Positions 44,101-59,100 of a stretch of DNA of 64,000 bases are shown here, one piece after another; within the stretch, counting starts at the first letter, position 1, and each line of letters begins with the position of its first letter. The DNA is from Strongylocentrotus droebachiensis (lineage: Eukaryota > Echinodermata > Echinoidea > Camarodonta > Strongylocentrotidae): positions 78,501-142,500 of the forward strand of contig JAVYIG010002741.1 of the NCBI GenBank assembly GCA_035222895.1. Direction: 5' to 3'. The notes under the pieces are model-generated. The model saw only the letters and a program-made list of their open reading frames with translations. It had not been told where the DNA came from and did no database searches. The translations under genes and the position numbers were made by a program.

Positions 44101-47100
44101 CAGCCTTAACAACCTCCTGGCTCTGAACCAACGATCTATAGGTTAACACATCCAAACACTGTAAGTCAATCACACGATGATGAACTTCAAACTATGTTGC
44201 CGTCAATTTACATCTTCAGTACATCCGAGGGAAACAAATTGGCCAAGATTGTCTCCTGCTAGCGTGTGTTTGTTGTTGTAAGATGACACGGATGTACCCC
44301 CAGTCCCTATTGAAATGATTCATTAAAGTTCAACAGGCTCCCCTGGAAACTGTGCAAAGTACATGTATGTACTGGACTAGCAAAGACCTATGGAATGAGT
44401 TGAGATTATGTATGAAATGTAGAATGTAGAAATTTCCACTGTTCCTACATTCTAATACAAGTTTTTTATTTTGTTAAAGTTCATATGGTCTCCAGTTAAC
44501 GTTCTGTCCAAGGAACAGGTTTTCCCCTGAACCTGAGCCTGCAGAGGGGAGGGGTAGACATACACACAACAACGTGATAATTATTTTTGCGTTTTTCTCA
44601 GCACGGGACTCGAACCGAGGCGCATGCATAACAAAAGCTACATGCACATACTGTACATGTACATGTACCCTCATGTTGTAGTGCTCAACAATTATTTCCT
44701 ATTGAAATAACCTCCAAACAAATCACTTCAATTTTGGTCATAACCAGTATGAAAAAGTTTTAAAAACAAATGTATTTGATATGCTTCCCTTTAAATAGGT
44801 ATGTTACTGTATCGTCTGCACACATGTGCATGTTGTAAGATGTTGAATTTAGCAGATGATGTACATGTAAGTATGTCATGATGTGAAGCCCCCAAGCTTA
44901 GAGCATCAGATGTATGGATAATATCTACTAACATGTGTAGAGTTAATCAGGGTTGTAATGTTACTAACATTAGGATGTTTCTTTCCTGGGACCTAGTGAT
45001 GACTGAGGTATTCCATTAACATGTTATTAATGAATGAACTACAATACTTGGAGTCCAGTCTGCATACATTACTTGTTGCTATGTTGGGCAAGTATTTAGA
45101 AAGCTTTCAGGTTGTCAAGAACGTCCTCTTTTTAAAAGTACCGTATTTGCAGGCAATAAGGCCGCAGCGGCGCATCCCCAACTTTGACATTTCAAAGAGG
45201 AAAAAAAAGGAAAAAAAAACAAACGGACAAAACAAAATCATCGTAATTTTCTTGTAGAACACTATTTTTTTTACAAACTGATAACAAATTCATTAATATT
45301 CTTATAAATTACCGGAAGTTTAGCTAAAAAATGATCGCAAGCAGATTTGGTGTCCGATATATACCCCTACCACAATGTACGGTGAATTGCGGAATTGCAT
45401 GAAATGGATACAAAGATCAGAAAATAGACTTAGTGCGACTTCGACTGGATGCGCAATTGCGTTCGCGGCAGCTCCGTAACGGTCCCTTCTTTTACTTTTT
45501 AGCAATGCATTGACACGAACTTAGATCAAGATTAGGCTTGAGTCGGTACGGTCGATCACACCGGGACCCGACCGTTGCCGTCGGGTCCCGGTTTCGTTTT
45601 TTGAGAACCGAGGCTCCGAAAAAAATAATGAAATATGTAAGAAATTGCAGTTTTGCACACCACTAAAATCATTTCACCTTGAAACTTAAGTATTTAATTG
45701 TTACCAATCATATTCTAGCTCATCCTGAATCAATCCGAACTGCTGATATAAATATGGGTTGCAAAGCATTTCGCCCCATGGGGTTGTTGTTGCCAGCTGC
45801 TAGCTAGCTACTGTACTGGCCGGGTCTCTCGCCAGGATTAATAAATCGGGTTGAAAAAAACATTAATGTTTGAATAATAAAACGGCTTTCTAAAAAGTAC
45901 TTCTTTACAACATACCGATCGAATAATTTTTAAAAGACAAAATGGATATTATTTCTTTGATTTTGAACACCGCATGCTTCTTTTAAAAGCTGAAAATTAC
46001 TTGGTAATCACAAGAAGTTCGATACGGATAGCTGTTGCAAGGCAAGTTCAGACTAGTCTCGGAAAAATGCGCAGTGCTCCTCGTAGTTAGCTGTAATCCG
46101 TGCCAGAACGAACACAAACAAAGACGTGATCGTAACGAGAAAAAATCATTAAAAACTACGAGAGCACAATTGGAAAGACAACTACTCAAAATTATCGTAA
46201 GCAGATACATAACTTGGAGGAATAATACAATAGTTGTCCAAGAAAAGCCACAGAAATAGTGATATTTAAGGAGTTACTATAGGTACAATCATTATCGGAA
46301 TGGGCCTGCTGATATGTCCGAATTACACGTTATTTGGTTTCTAGCCTCGTGTTCTAACACGAGGCTAGAAACCAAATAACGCCCTCTACGGTAAAAAGCA
46401 GTATAACAAAGGATTCGAGTATTTGCAGCAAGCCCCTTGCGATAAAAATGTACCCAGTTACTCCTCGATTATCACAATTTCTTTGGCATTTCTTGGGCGA
46501 TTATTGAATTCTTTGTCCAAGTTATTTATCTGATTATCGTAATTTTGAGCAGTAGTTGTCTTTCCAATTGTGCTCTCGTAGTTTTTAATGATTTTTTTCT
46601 CGTTACAATCACGTCTTTGTTTGGGTTCGTTCTGGCACGCATTACAACTAACAAGGAGCACTGCGCATTTTTCCGAGACTAGTCGGAACTTGCCTTGCAA
46701 TAGCTATCCGTATCGAAACTTCTTGTGATTACCAAGTAATTTTCAGCTTTTGAAAGAAGCATGCGGTGTTCAAAATCAAAGAAAAAATATCTATTTTGTT
46801 TTTAAAAATTATTCGATCGGTATGTTGTAAAGGAGTACTTTTTAGAAAGCCGTTTTATTATTCAAACATTAATGTTTTTTGACCCGATTTATCCGTATCG
46901 AAACTTCTTGTGATTACCAAGTAATTTTCAGCTTTTGAAAGAAGCATGCGGTGTTCAAAATCAAAGAAAAAATATCTATTTTGTTTTTAAAAATTATTCG
47001 ATCGGTATGTTGTAAAGGAGTACTTTTTAGAAAGCCGTTTTATTATTCAAACATTAATGTTTTTTGACCCGATTTATTCGTATCGAAACTTCTTGTGATT

Positions 47101-50100
47101 ACCAAGTAATTTTCAGCTTTTGAAAGAAGCATGCGGTGTTCAAAATCAAAGAAAAAATATCTATTTTGTTTTTAAAAATTATTCGATCGGTATGTTGTAA
47201 AGGAGTACTTTTTAGAAAGCCGTTTTATTATTCAAACATTAATGTTTTTTGACCCGATTTATTCAACCTGCATGAATAAAAATGGCGGCTCGATCGTTGT
47301 CTTTCTATTTTTGCTCCAGTTTTTTTAATTTTAGAGGCACGATAATGGCACTAAACATCGCCAATCATGGATTAAAATAATGTCAAATGGAAGAATATAC
47401 CGATCTGTGCCGAGGTATGCATGTGTTGATTTATTTGACTGATAAAAAAGGTCACTTTTAAGGGACATACTGATGATATGCGCTTTTTATAGAGGCAAGT
47501 GACAAATCCTGCGAGCTGATTTCGGGACACCGGGTCCCGATCGGTGCAAGGCCGTCAGGACCCGGTTTATGAAAATCCCGACATGACTCAGGCCTAATCA
47601 AGATCTATCGGCAGATGTTGTTTTAGGAAGTTTATTTTTCGTCTTCATGTCAACAATGCAAGATAAAATTGTCAGTAAGATGTGTGGAAATGTCCTGTAC
47701 CATAGTGATTAGTGGTATAGTTATTGTAGTCCCATATGTACAAATTTGTGTTTTTTTTTCATGGTTTTGACTTGCAATTTTTTTATATTTTTTAACTCTT
47801 TTGCCGCAAAGGCCGCACCCCGACTTTTTGATATTTTCTCTTTCAAAAATACTGCGGCCTTTACGCTGGCAAATACGGTATGCATACAATTTGAATATAC
47901 ATGTAGTTAGTGAATCCGTCTATAGGGTTTTTATCTTGGGTGTAGGGTTGGTGTTTGGCTGGGTCTAACACTATCAGGCGCTAGTTACAGTGTATACATG
48001 TATGTACATTGTAGCTACAGTACATTGTAGGTACATTCAGCCTCTAGGTAAACATACATCCAAAGTTCTGCATTATACATGTAATTGATATACATGTAAT
48101 ACATGATGACATCACAGTATGGGGAAGGCCATGGTCACATATGAAGGATGTCTATGAGTGGAATGAACATCTGTGTGATAGTGACCTCACCATGAACCTG
48201 GTCAGTGACCCACTAGGCCTATGGGTTGTAATTTCAATAGGCCTCCCTGTACACATCGTTGCACTTGTATAAATTACATGTTTGTGTTGTGTACCTCCAG
48301 TTTATTCAAGTTCATCCTTTATTCGATATTCAGTTTTAAAAATGCAAAACATTTAAATATATACAAAGCATTTCAAGGTAATATACAACGTACATTTTAA
48401 TAAATGAATTCATATTGAATAAGAAGAATAAAAAGACCACCATTAAAAGCCTATTGTCGTATTGAGGCTTGACAGGTTGATGCTTTTGTGTAGCCAACAT
48501 TTCAAAAGTCTTTGTATATATTGTTAACCCCTTGACTACTGGAACTGGGTGGTCCCTGTGTTAAGCCTACCAAAATGACAGAATTCAGTAGTCAACTGGT
48601 TAAATCTGCAGTAGATGTAAAGTTAGTGATTTTCTTTTTACATTAAAAATATTAAGAAACACCGAGGCCCAACACACCATCTGGTGGAATGTACATGTTT
48701 GTTGAACTAGCTAGGTTACCTGCTATATTTAATTTAAAGAAATAGAAAGAAAGTGAAGTTCACTTTTAAACATTCAAATCTGCGGTAGATATGAAAGTTA
48801 CTAAAGTTAGTGATATTCTGTTCTATGGATATATCCTTAAATGCCCTGTTTTTTTTTCTATCATCATTTTGAAAATAAATGAAAACAGAAAACAAAACAG
48901 AGACCTACATGTAGTATATCATAAAGTATAACATATCCCTTTAACAGTGTGTAGTCCTATACTGCTGTATAGAGGGCCAGGTGACTTGGTATTAGACTGC
49001 TTGGGGTGAGTGGTGGATACTTGACATAGCAATGGTCTTACTCTCATCACCACACATCATCTCAATATAGAAACTAACTCTCTCTCCTACTCCTACTCTC
49101 CCCTCTCTCACTCTGTTTTCTGTCTCCTACTCTCCCACTCTCTCTATCTCTCCCACTCTCTATCTAACTCTCCCACTCTCTATCTAACTCTCCCACTCTT
49201 TCTCTCTGACTCTACCCTCTCTCTCTCTCTCTTCCCTCTCTCTCACACACTCTTTCTCACTCTCCATCACTCTCCTTCAGTCTATCCATCTCTTTCTCTC
49301 TCTCTCTCATCATCCTTACACCCGTCTCTCTAACTCTCTCCATCCTTCTCTTCTCTCCCTTTCTGTCTTGTCAAATTTCTTTCCTCCTATCATCTACTTG
49401 TAATAGCATCTCCTTCTTATTACAGCGATATATCTCATGTTTCTCTTTTCCTTTTCATGATATAGTCTCCATCTCTTTCTACTTGTGTATTCCGTAGTTT
49501 ACCCCTCCCCCTTCCCTCTCGCCTTCTTTACTCTTTCCCTTGTATAAGTACTTTATTTCTTCCTTCCTATCAACTTCTACTCACATAGTTCTTTTAATCT
49601 TACATGTTTCTTTCATCCATAGTGGCCTTTTTGTTCTTCGTTCCTTCTCTCTTGCTTTGTCTGTCTCTGTGTTTCAGTACATGTACATGTATATCTCTTT
49701 CACTCCCTCTCTCTCTCTCTCTCTCTCACTCCCTCTCTCCCTCTCTTCCTCTCTCACTCTCTCTCTCCCTCTCTGCATGTATCTCTTTCACTCCTCTCTA
49801 TACCATCATTAAATGAAGATTGATCAACCTCCCATCTCGACTGTACAGTATATTAGCACGCAGTGACACTGCATGCGTTGTGCACTACACATGCTCATGT
49901 TTATCAACAAGCAGGCTTCGCAATGAATGCAAGCTGGAGAGATGACTGTGCAATGCAATACAACATGTGCTCTATTTAGACACAGATGTCATATCTATAC
50001 AGATATACATAGCTCATAATGCATTTGCAGTAGATCAACCCACTCTCCATGTATTTACATGTTTATGAACATGAACATGAAAAAGTGCATCAAGAATATT

Positions 50101-53100
50101 TGAAATGTTACAACTCCTTGACACAGCGTACACTTCGTACAAACAACGTACGTACATGTACATGTAGTGTTGAAATGTGGTTGTATAAATACTAAACACA
50201 TTCCTGCATGCTGTACACATGTTTATATATCCACTATCATTTATATTTCAAGAAGTTCTTTCCATACTTCCATTCAGAAAAAGTACCAAAGGTGAAAATT
50301 ACAGAGACTACTCGACTAGGATTCCTTGTGTGTTGTTTAATAGTGCATTGTGTCTCTCATTCCATTGTCAAGTGCCCTTCAACCCCCCCCCCCCCAAAAA
50401 AAAGTATCGTAATAAAGAATTCACAAATTCACAAAAAATGTGTCAAAATTGCATATTTCATTACATACATGTACTGTCGGTAGCCAGGAAAGCATCAACT
50501 TTGTTTGAAATGATGAGAGCAAATGCCCTGTGGAACTATGCAAATTACAGATGACATACATGTACAACATACACATGAACATGTAGGGCTGGAGGCCTAT
50601 ACTGCAGTACAGTTTACATGTGCACCATATTAAAGAACGAAGAACAAGCAATATTTTCTCTTTCTCTCTTTTTGGGGAGGAGGAGGGGGGGGGGGGTGGT
50701 ATAGTCTGTATTTAGTCTGTATTTGTTAGAAGTAGACATGTTTGTGCTTCATGCACTGTGTATCAGTCTTAAGAATGTAGAGAGAGGCTAAATAGCATAC
50801 TACAGCCCGAGGCACGATCATGCTGCATATTTATCAAGTAAGTTATGCTTCTTAAAATAATTTCCCAGCCATCTTTATAAAGCAGATAAACCTCTGATAA
50901 GAGCAAAGAACATGACACTTGATCAGGGTAGCCGGTACACAAATAAAAAATACACTTTCACATGAGAAAAAGTACATACAATTAGCTTGCAGTGATTTAT
51001 GGAAAATCACATCATCTTTTTGTATGTATTCAAATATTTAGTTTAGGGTCCAAATGACGGCTAATTATTGATAAATTTTCTCCAGATTATTGTATGATAT
51101 AATGTCTGGACCAGATATCATATGACTAACTTCATTTGAGTTCCTTGGACAAATCTTAGATGTGTATTATCATGATGAAATGATAGCTGTCTGCCTTGTA
51201 GACTTTTAGGCATTACATCTGGTGGTATCAACCCCAAAAGTACAGTATGTCTTCATCAGCTCAAGATTGCCAAATAGCCCCTATTTCTGATTTGGGAAAT
51301 AAGCCAGAAGTTACAAATCGCGTCTTCATCAGCTTGAGACTCGACTTAAAAACTCGAAACTCAAGATATTTTGCTCAGCGTTCGCGCATAGTGCGAGTCT
51401 TCGGGCTGGTGAAGACGCACCGGACAAATAGTGGGATATTTTGCAAACTAGCCCAAGATATCTTGGGATGATTATCTCAACAAATATCCTGCTAATTGCA
51501 ACTGCGGGCTGATGAAGTCGCAAATTAGCTGGATAATTTGCGATCGGGATAGTTAAAATAGCGGGTTATTTGGCAATCTCAAGCTGATGAAAACAGGCCC
51601 AGAGAGACAAGAATGTGATACATTTCACACATTCCAGCCTGGTACATTAAAGGGCAATCCAACCCTTGCAATAAGTTGTTTTGTATGAAAGAAAAAAATA
51701 GGGGAAACAGAATGGTGAAAGTTTGAAATAAATCGGACCAATAATAAGAAAGTTATGAATGTTTGAAATGTGAGATTGATCCTTAAAGTCTGTGAATCTC
51801 AAATTGGCAGTTTGGTCAGTGGAACATGACGTAGTCAGGGATAACTCCAGTTGTCATGTGCAAAAATATAATTAATTTATGTTTTTCTCCTAAGTGCCTT
51901 CTCCCTTTGGGCATTTGGATAGCATATTTTTATTATAGGTCCTCTAAAGAGAAAAAACTCTTGAGTCATACATTCCTTTTTAAATTGAAATTTTAGGTGG
52001 TGTGTAGGAACAAATGGGGAAATGAGCCCATGCCTACATGTATACTGATAACAACTTTCATAACTTTCTCATTTTTTTGTTCAATTTCATTCCAACTCTC
52101 ACCAATCTACTTCTCTGATTTTTCTGCTTTTCTCTGGAATAGTTGTTATCAAAGAAGAAGCATGTGACTAAAAATCTGGTATCTCACCAAAGTTTGCTTT
52201 TACACTGCAAAAATTAGGTGAAATTTCTGCGGGCGTTTAACCAAACCACACTCCAGAGGTGGGTTTTTCGATTTCAATTTTTTGGTCACGTTTGCCGGTA
52301 GTTGCTAATCTATGCAACTACACCTGTACCGGCAAAGCACCAGAATGTGAGAAAAATCAATGGTGTAAATGCAGCTAGTGTACATGTAGGGAAGTAGAAG
52401 ACAAAGGGCCAAGTTTACCTAATAGATCGACCCTCCACATGAACTGTCTATCAATAGTACTTGACTCTCAAGCAAAGAATTTAATTCCTCCAGCATTCCT
52501 AAACTTCTCCACTTGGGAATACAGCTTTGAGAGGGATGGAGATGGAGAAAGAAAGAGAGAGAGAAGGGGGGATAGAGAGGGAGGGAGAGAGAGGGGGGGG
52601 GGGGGGAGAGAGAGAGAGAGAGAGGGAGAGAGAAAGAAAGAAAGGGAGATGGAAGTGGAGAAAATATTTTGCGGCTTTGTTCAGTATGTTACTATAAGGG
52701 AATGTACATAACAGTTGCAGACCATATCCGGTCACGGGCAGAAATCACTCATGAAATATGTTTGTGTTGGGGGAAGGGGGGAATACATTTTACTTGTCAT
52801 GATAGGAAAGCCTGGAAAGGGTCATTAGATTTTGGAGTACCCTTGTACTTAGAAATTCTCTGAATTTGAAGAACGAGATTAATAGGAATGAAGGATGAAT
52901 GAAAGAATGAATATATGAATGAATGAATGAATAATGACAAATAAAAGAAAAAAATTTATCACTTGTCAAGGACAACCAACAAACACCCCTAGAATTATTA
53001 TGTCCCCTCTTTCCAAGTCATGGAGGGACACAGGATTTCTGCATGCACATTATGACTTGATTAGTTGCAGAATTTTCAACGACATCAAAAATGAATTACA

Positions 53101-56100
53101 TTGCATTATACATGTCTCTTGTAAATCCAGTTTTATATCATTCCTGTTAGACGTACATGTATATCTTACAAGACACAATTGATCGCAGTGGGCAGGGAAA
53201 CCAAAATTGCATTAAATGTTTGACAATTTGGTTAAAATTGCCAAGTGAAGGAAAGATACTTTTAGAGTTATTCACCGGAAAATCAATAATTTGATTTAAA
53301 AGGTACATCCATTGCCTTAGAGTTGAAAATGTGTGTGTGGGGGGAAGGGGAGGGAGGGGGGGAACTTTGAACTTATCAAAGTTCCTATTATCACTACCGT
53401 AATTAACAGTGTATAAATCGCCCCTCGTGTATTAACCGCACCCCTCTTTCTCGCCCTAAAAAACAACAAAAAAATAAAAAAATAGCTTTTGTTTTGTTTT
53501 TTTGGCCAACTTTGTCGGCAGCAAGCCAGGTCCGTGTTAAAAAAAACCACGCGGGAAGGCCTTTCATTTAACTCATTAATGTAAATTAAAAAACCGTAGA
53601 GGACCTAGGATAGAACCTTGTGGTACGCCGTGTAATAGAAGAAAAATTGGAGGAATTATTATTATAAACTACATATTGAGATCTATCAGAAAGATTACTT
53701 TCAAACCAAGATGACAGACAAATTTGATTGTTGTTCTAGTTTCCGAGTGGTGAGTCAACACATCGATTACTGAGCTGGGAGACATTGCCAGGCATAGCGC
53801 CAGGTGGAAGGGCATAAATTGAAACTTTAATTATTATTATTATAATTTTTTGTTTGTTTTGGTGTACCGTGTAAAAACCGCACTCCCGACTTAGAATTTT
53901 TTTCGGCCGAAAAAAGGTGCGGTTTATACACCGTTAATTACGGTATACATAATTTCCCATGTCATTACAAAGTTTCTTTCCTCGAGAGATGACCAAGAAT
54001 CGTTGAAACGCCTTCCATGAGTGCTAAGGTGGTACTTACGCTCTCAATGACCACTCTCATTTCAAGAAAACATACCGTGTACGTATGTATATCATCTACA
54101 TGTATGTGGAACCAGAAGGGCGTAACTTGAATACCTCGACCCAGAGTCAACGCCCTTCTGTTCTGACCCTCAACAGACTATGCACAAGTAGTGTGTGCGC
54201 TAGTGTTGTGCTAACGTTACCTCGTGTGGTGGAACTCCCAAGTGAGAGCTGCCCCCAAAGTCCACCTTTTAAGACTGGCATGCCCCCCCCCCTCCCTCAT
54301 TTTATTGGATCAAAGTTACATTGAACCATCCTCAAAGCAGGTATGGCTCGATCCAATGCAGCCCGTATTGTGGGCAAGATCCCACTATCCTTTGCATTGC
54401 AATGAGAACAAGGCCAGTACGAACTCAGGTATGAAATTTCCTCAGATGAGGTCACTCCATGCTTGATCGTTGATTCCATTCTGCAATTCCCATTGAGAGA
54501 TGATGGACGATCAGAAAAAATCCCCCCTTAGCTGAGCTCAGCTTGTTTGATTCGTCTCTGTAGGCGCGTCTTCATCATCTAGAGAGTGCCAAATAGCCCG
54601 CTATTTCTGATTTGGGAAATAGTCCCGAAGTTACAAATCCCGTCCTCATCAGCTCGAGATTCGACTTCGTAACTTGAAACTCGACCTTGAGAAATTAGCT
54701 CGAGATATTTTGCTCAGCGTTCGCGCATAATGTGAGTCTTCGGTCTGGTGAAGACGCAAATTAGCTGGATAGTTTGCAATAGGGATAGTTCAAATAGCGG
54801 GATATTTGGCAATCTCGAGCTAGTGAGGACAGGCCTTGTCAGACTGGATTGGGAAGGATGCCTCGGGATACATGTGAACGTCCAGGAATAGGAACGGACA
54901 GACAGCATTGGAATGTCCGTTGTTGAGGGATGAAGATGGAATTATGTCTTTGTCTCTGTTATGCATGTCTAGTACAGTTCTTCTCCATGTGTACAATCAG
55001 TCACCAAGTACTTGCATGCATTCATAGCACGTGCAATTTGATATTTTTCCCTTTAAAATACTTGGGTTGTGTTGTTGGGCTGTATTGACACAAGGAAAGA
55101 GGGCACGTCTTTCTTTAGAATTGTCAATTCTACACAATGTATGTCCATAGGTGCCATTGTTCTCAGGAAAATTATGCTACATGTACATAAATACTTGAAG
55201 TAGTAGACACATTGTATGTACACATGTACATGTACATGTACATGTATATCAAAGACTTTCTCTGCTATTTTCATATTGTTCCAATGTAGATCTTTTCCAC
55301 TTGTTTGTTACACTGCTACATGTACATGTATAGGAAAAAGTGCATAGAGCTGTTTACATGTAATAATAGTCTTGTTTGATCTGTCTCTGTCATATCGAAT
55401 TGGAAAAGAAGCTTCAAGATCCATGTGTACATTCAAAAATAGAAATGGACAGACAGCTTTGGAATGTCAGTTATTTTGAGATGAAAGTATGTCTTTGTCT
55501 TTATGTAATGCATCTGTGTACAGTTGTTCTGCATGTGTACATATTAGGCACCAAATGCAGATGGACAGTGTTGTAACCTTTAAATTAACCAAAGAGAGCA
55601 ACAGTGTATGTTTTACTACCAAGACATATTTATGTGAAGTAAAGAGGGAAAATTATATCAAATCAACCATGTATTCATCCCTGCTACATGTAAGTATTTA
55701 CATTTGATACAAAATGTACGACAAACAATTATTTCTTTGAATTTATTTAATTTTAGAAAAAAAGATACATTTTTGTAATGAAAAAAAAACACACAAATTA
55801 TGCACACTACAAAACTGGAAGGAGTATATTAAAACGCATATATGCACTATAATTTTAATGTACATCTTGGACTATACAATACCTTGCACATGTGTAGTGG
55901 TAAATGAATTTGTTATATAAAATGGCGAGTTATATGATTACTTTTGTTTGGTCAGAGAGGGTCAAAAGGAAATTACCTGGTTATCCTTGTTATATCAGGG
56001 CTCAAAACCAAAATACAAAGAAGTGGGACCGTCCAAATTACTTTGTTATAATCAAACTATCAAAGTTATTCATAATTCTCCAAAATACAATTGCCTTAAT

Positions 56101-59100
56101 ACTATAGCCATCTGGGTATGTTCATGGACACATGTACATGTACATGTTAGGCCTGAGTCGAAACGGGTCCCCGCCCGGGCCCCGACCGTCGAGCTGAAAC
56201 CCGGTTTTTGGTTTTCGGGTTTCGGTTTTTCAAAATTAAATTTCACACTGATATTTTGAAATATAGAACTAAAAATATGCAATTCACAAACTTATATTTC
56301 AATATAATCAAATAAATATGCTTTAGAAATAAATGGATATTGTTTCAGTTGACGGTAGGTGTTTTTATCGCTCTAAAATTGAGGCTGCAAGAAAGGAATC
56401 ACGCTTCGTGGTACCGATCGAGTGCGTTCAGAAACGGAAGTGGAAATAGATCGATGACCCACTGAAGACAGAGCAAGAAAGTGCCACACAGAAGACTAAA
56501 ATGTTGATCAGACTATTGCAATTAAATCGTAATACTAAAGGCATTAATTTAATTGTCAAAATATATCCACAATATAATGGTTTACCCTTGATAGTTTGAT
56601 GAAGGAAAATAAATTAAAGCTCTTGAAATAACATCGAAGTGCCTTTCGTTCGTTCTAAAAATACGTGTATAACGGCAATCAGAAGTTACGAGTCAAGCTT
56701 GATATGCATGTTTACATCCCTGCACCGTCATTCGACCTGATCGGAACAATAAGCATTGAACCAATTAAAAAACATCACGTAAGACTTTGAGGGACTCCAA
56801 TTCAACAAAATTACCGTAAAATAGTTATTTGCTTTGACAAATAATACTATAGATATTCATAATATCTTACAGAAATAATGATATTTCATGAGCTACGTAC
56901 TCGATATCGAGTTCAGCTAGCCATCATTTGAAATGAGACGTAGTTGTCATGCATGCAGCGCAGTAGGCTAGCTACAGACAGAATACGCGGCAGCTCGCAT
57001 CGCAGAGAGGGAAAAAAAATCACGTAATAGGCACGTGAAGATCACGTGATCTCAGGCCCGCGCTTTTTTCCTCTCTCTGCTGCATACTGCCCTCTACAGT
57101 CTACTGCATGACAACTACGTCTCATTTCAAAATGATGGCTAGCTGAACTCGATATCGAGTACGTAGCTCATGAAATATCATTATTTCTGTAAGATATTAT
57201 GAATATCTATAGTATTATTTGTCAAAGCAAATAACTATTTTACGGTAATTTTGTTGAATTGAGTCCTCAAAGTCTTACGTGATGTTTTTTTAATTGGTTC
57301 CATGCTTATTGTTCCGATCAGGTCGGATGACGGTGCAGGGATGTAAACATGCATATCAAGCTTGACTCGTACCGTAACTTCTGCTTGCCGTTATACACGC
57401 ATTTTTAGAACGGACGAAAGGCACTTCGATGTTATTTCAAGAGTTTTAATTTATTTTCCTTCATCAAACTATCAAGGGTAAACCATTATATTGTGGATAT
57501 ATTTTGACAATTAAATTAATGCCTTTAGTATTACGATTTAATTGCAATAGTCTGATCAACATTTTAGTCTTCTGTGTGGCACTTTCTTGCTCTGTCAGTG
57601 GGTCATCGATCTATTTCCACTTCCGTTTCTGAACGCACTCGATCGGTACCACGAAGCGTGATTCCTTTCTTGCAGCCTCAATTTTAGAGCGATAAAAACA
57701 CCTACCGTCAACTGAAACGATATCCATTTATTTTTTAAAGCATCTTAATTTAATTCAATTGATTATTTTATTGTTTTGAAAGCAGTAACTGTCCTTTCCG
57801 TCGCATTATTAGAACAGCAACTGAGTCTAACTCCCGCCGCTGCATGCACACGATTTTTAGTGTCAGTGCAGTGGTGAAAATTTCGGGTACCCGGTCCCCG
57901 CCCGAAATTTTCAAGTCAAACCCGGGTTCGGCAAAACCCGTGATGACTCAGGCCTAGTACATGTACATTAGACATCTTCTGTTTTACATGTATTATAATA
58001 CTATGAACACTTCTATTTTTTTAGTGTTACAGAGAAGAAAAACTGTGTACATGTACATGTACATGTAGGCCTAACATACATAAAATATATATTCAACAAA
58101 ATAGAATTCCATTTATCTGGGTATGTATGTTCATGGACACATGTGCACTGTAAATCTGATGTTTTTATGTTTTTACAATGTTCACTACTAAGTAAGTACT
58201 ATTTCGTACTGCTACAAAAAGAAGAAAAGTCGCTGTGGAGGCCTACTGCACATATTTAAATACATACATGTAGTGCAGTTCAGTTGCAAAGACATTTACG
58301 TATTTATAAATACATGCAACTAGAAAATGTTATGCAGGGCATGTTGCAACTCAAAGTCATCAAGCTAGTTTCCTGAGTTATTATTTCGCAAGACAAGCGT
58401 GTACATGCCCCTCTCTAATACATCACTTTGCAATGTACAGAGTCCAATGGTGGGGAATCCCCCAGCTTGGAATCCCCCGCATTGTGCAGTGTACATAAAC
58501 GGGTGTGAACTTTGAACAATACTATACAGTGTGGGTTTCTCTTTATTGGTTTTTCTACATGTTCCATTGAACTCGGCCAGACAGGTGTAATGTACATTGT
58601 TTATTCACTTAATGGCATGTAAAAGCCGCTTGATTTTGAAGCCAGTACTGAGGCCGTAACATTATTTCAATGTGATTGGTATAATATTAACAGAACTACA
58701 TGTAACTCCCTATTGTGTGTTCAACAGGCCGTCAAACCATTTGAAAGGACTTGTCTTTTTTTTTATTGTATAAGGCTATAAGCTGGTAAAATATCTACTT
58801 TTGTGTTTGTGTTTATATCATGGTGTATACAAAATAAAAAATAAAAAAATAAATAATCCATATGATATGATATATATGTATTTAAATTTTGTTCAATTTC
58901 CTCTGTATTTGTAACCTATAATTTGTATAGGGCCTCTCAGGAAAACAGTTTTTAATACTGAGAGAGTTTTATAAAAACACTAGTGGTGTGATTGCATGGC
59001 TCCACACAATTTTTTATTTCCACTAATGATTTGTGTACATGGGGTCCATTTCTAAATTCCATAATTCTGTGTGAGGAGGGGGGGGGGGGGGGGTGTGTAG

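Larger units (their letters stand above)
45533..47596. mobile_element. hAT-like foldback element, 2064 bp, 8-bp TSD
   Basis: ATCAAGAT at 45525-45532 and 47597-47604; ends TAGGCTTGAGTCG and (reversed) TAGGCCTGAGTC, then CCGGGACCCG-type sequence. Long inverted arms (about 45846-46355 and 46356-46890) meet at a perfect hairpin. The right arm carries two extra copies of a 185-bp unit. No transposase ORF. Confidence 0.88.
45141..47878. mobile_element. TA-flanked TIR element interrupted by a hAT-like element
   Basis: TA at 45139-45140 and 47879-47880; ends CCGTATTTGCAGGCAATAAG and (reversed) CCGTATTTGCCAGCGTAAAG, both followed by GCCGCAG/GCCGCAGT-like sequence. About 670 bp without the insertion at 45533-47596. 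Confidence 0.75.

Noticed and set aside
46035-46700. Two similar ORFs on opposite strands (MQGKFRLVSEKCAVLL...)
   Set aside because: They are the two arms of one palindromic element read from each side; no start context, splice sites or homology support coding.
49075-49810. Leu/Ser-rich ORFs in the TC-rich region
   Set aside because: Products of (TC)n simple repeats.
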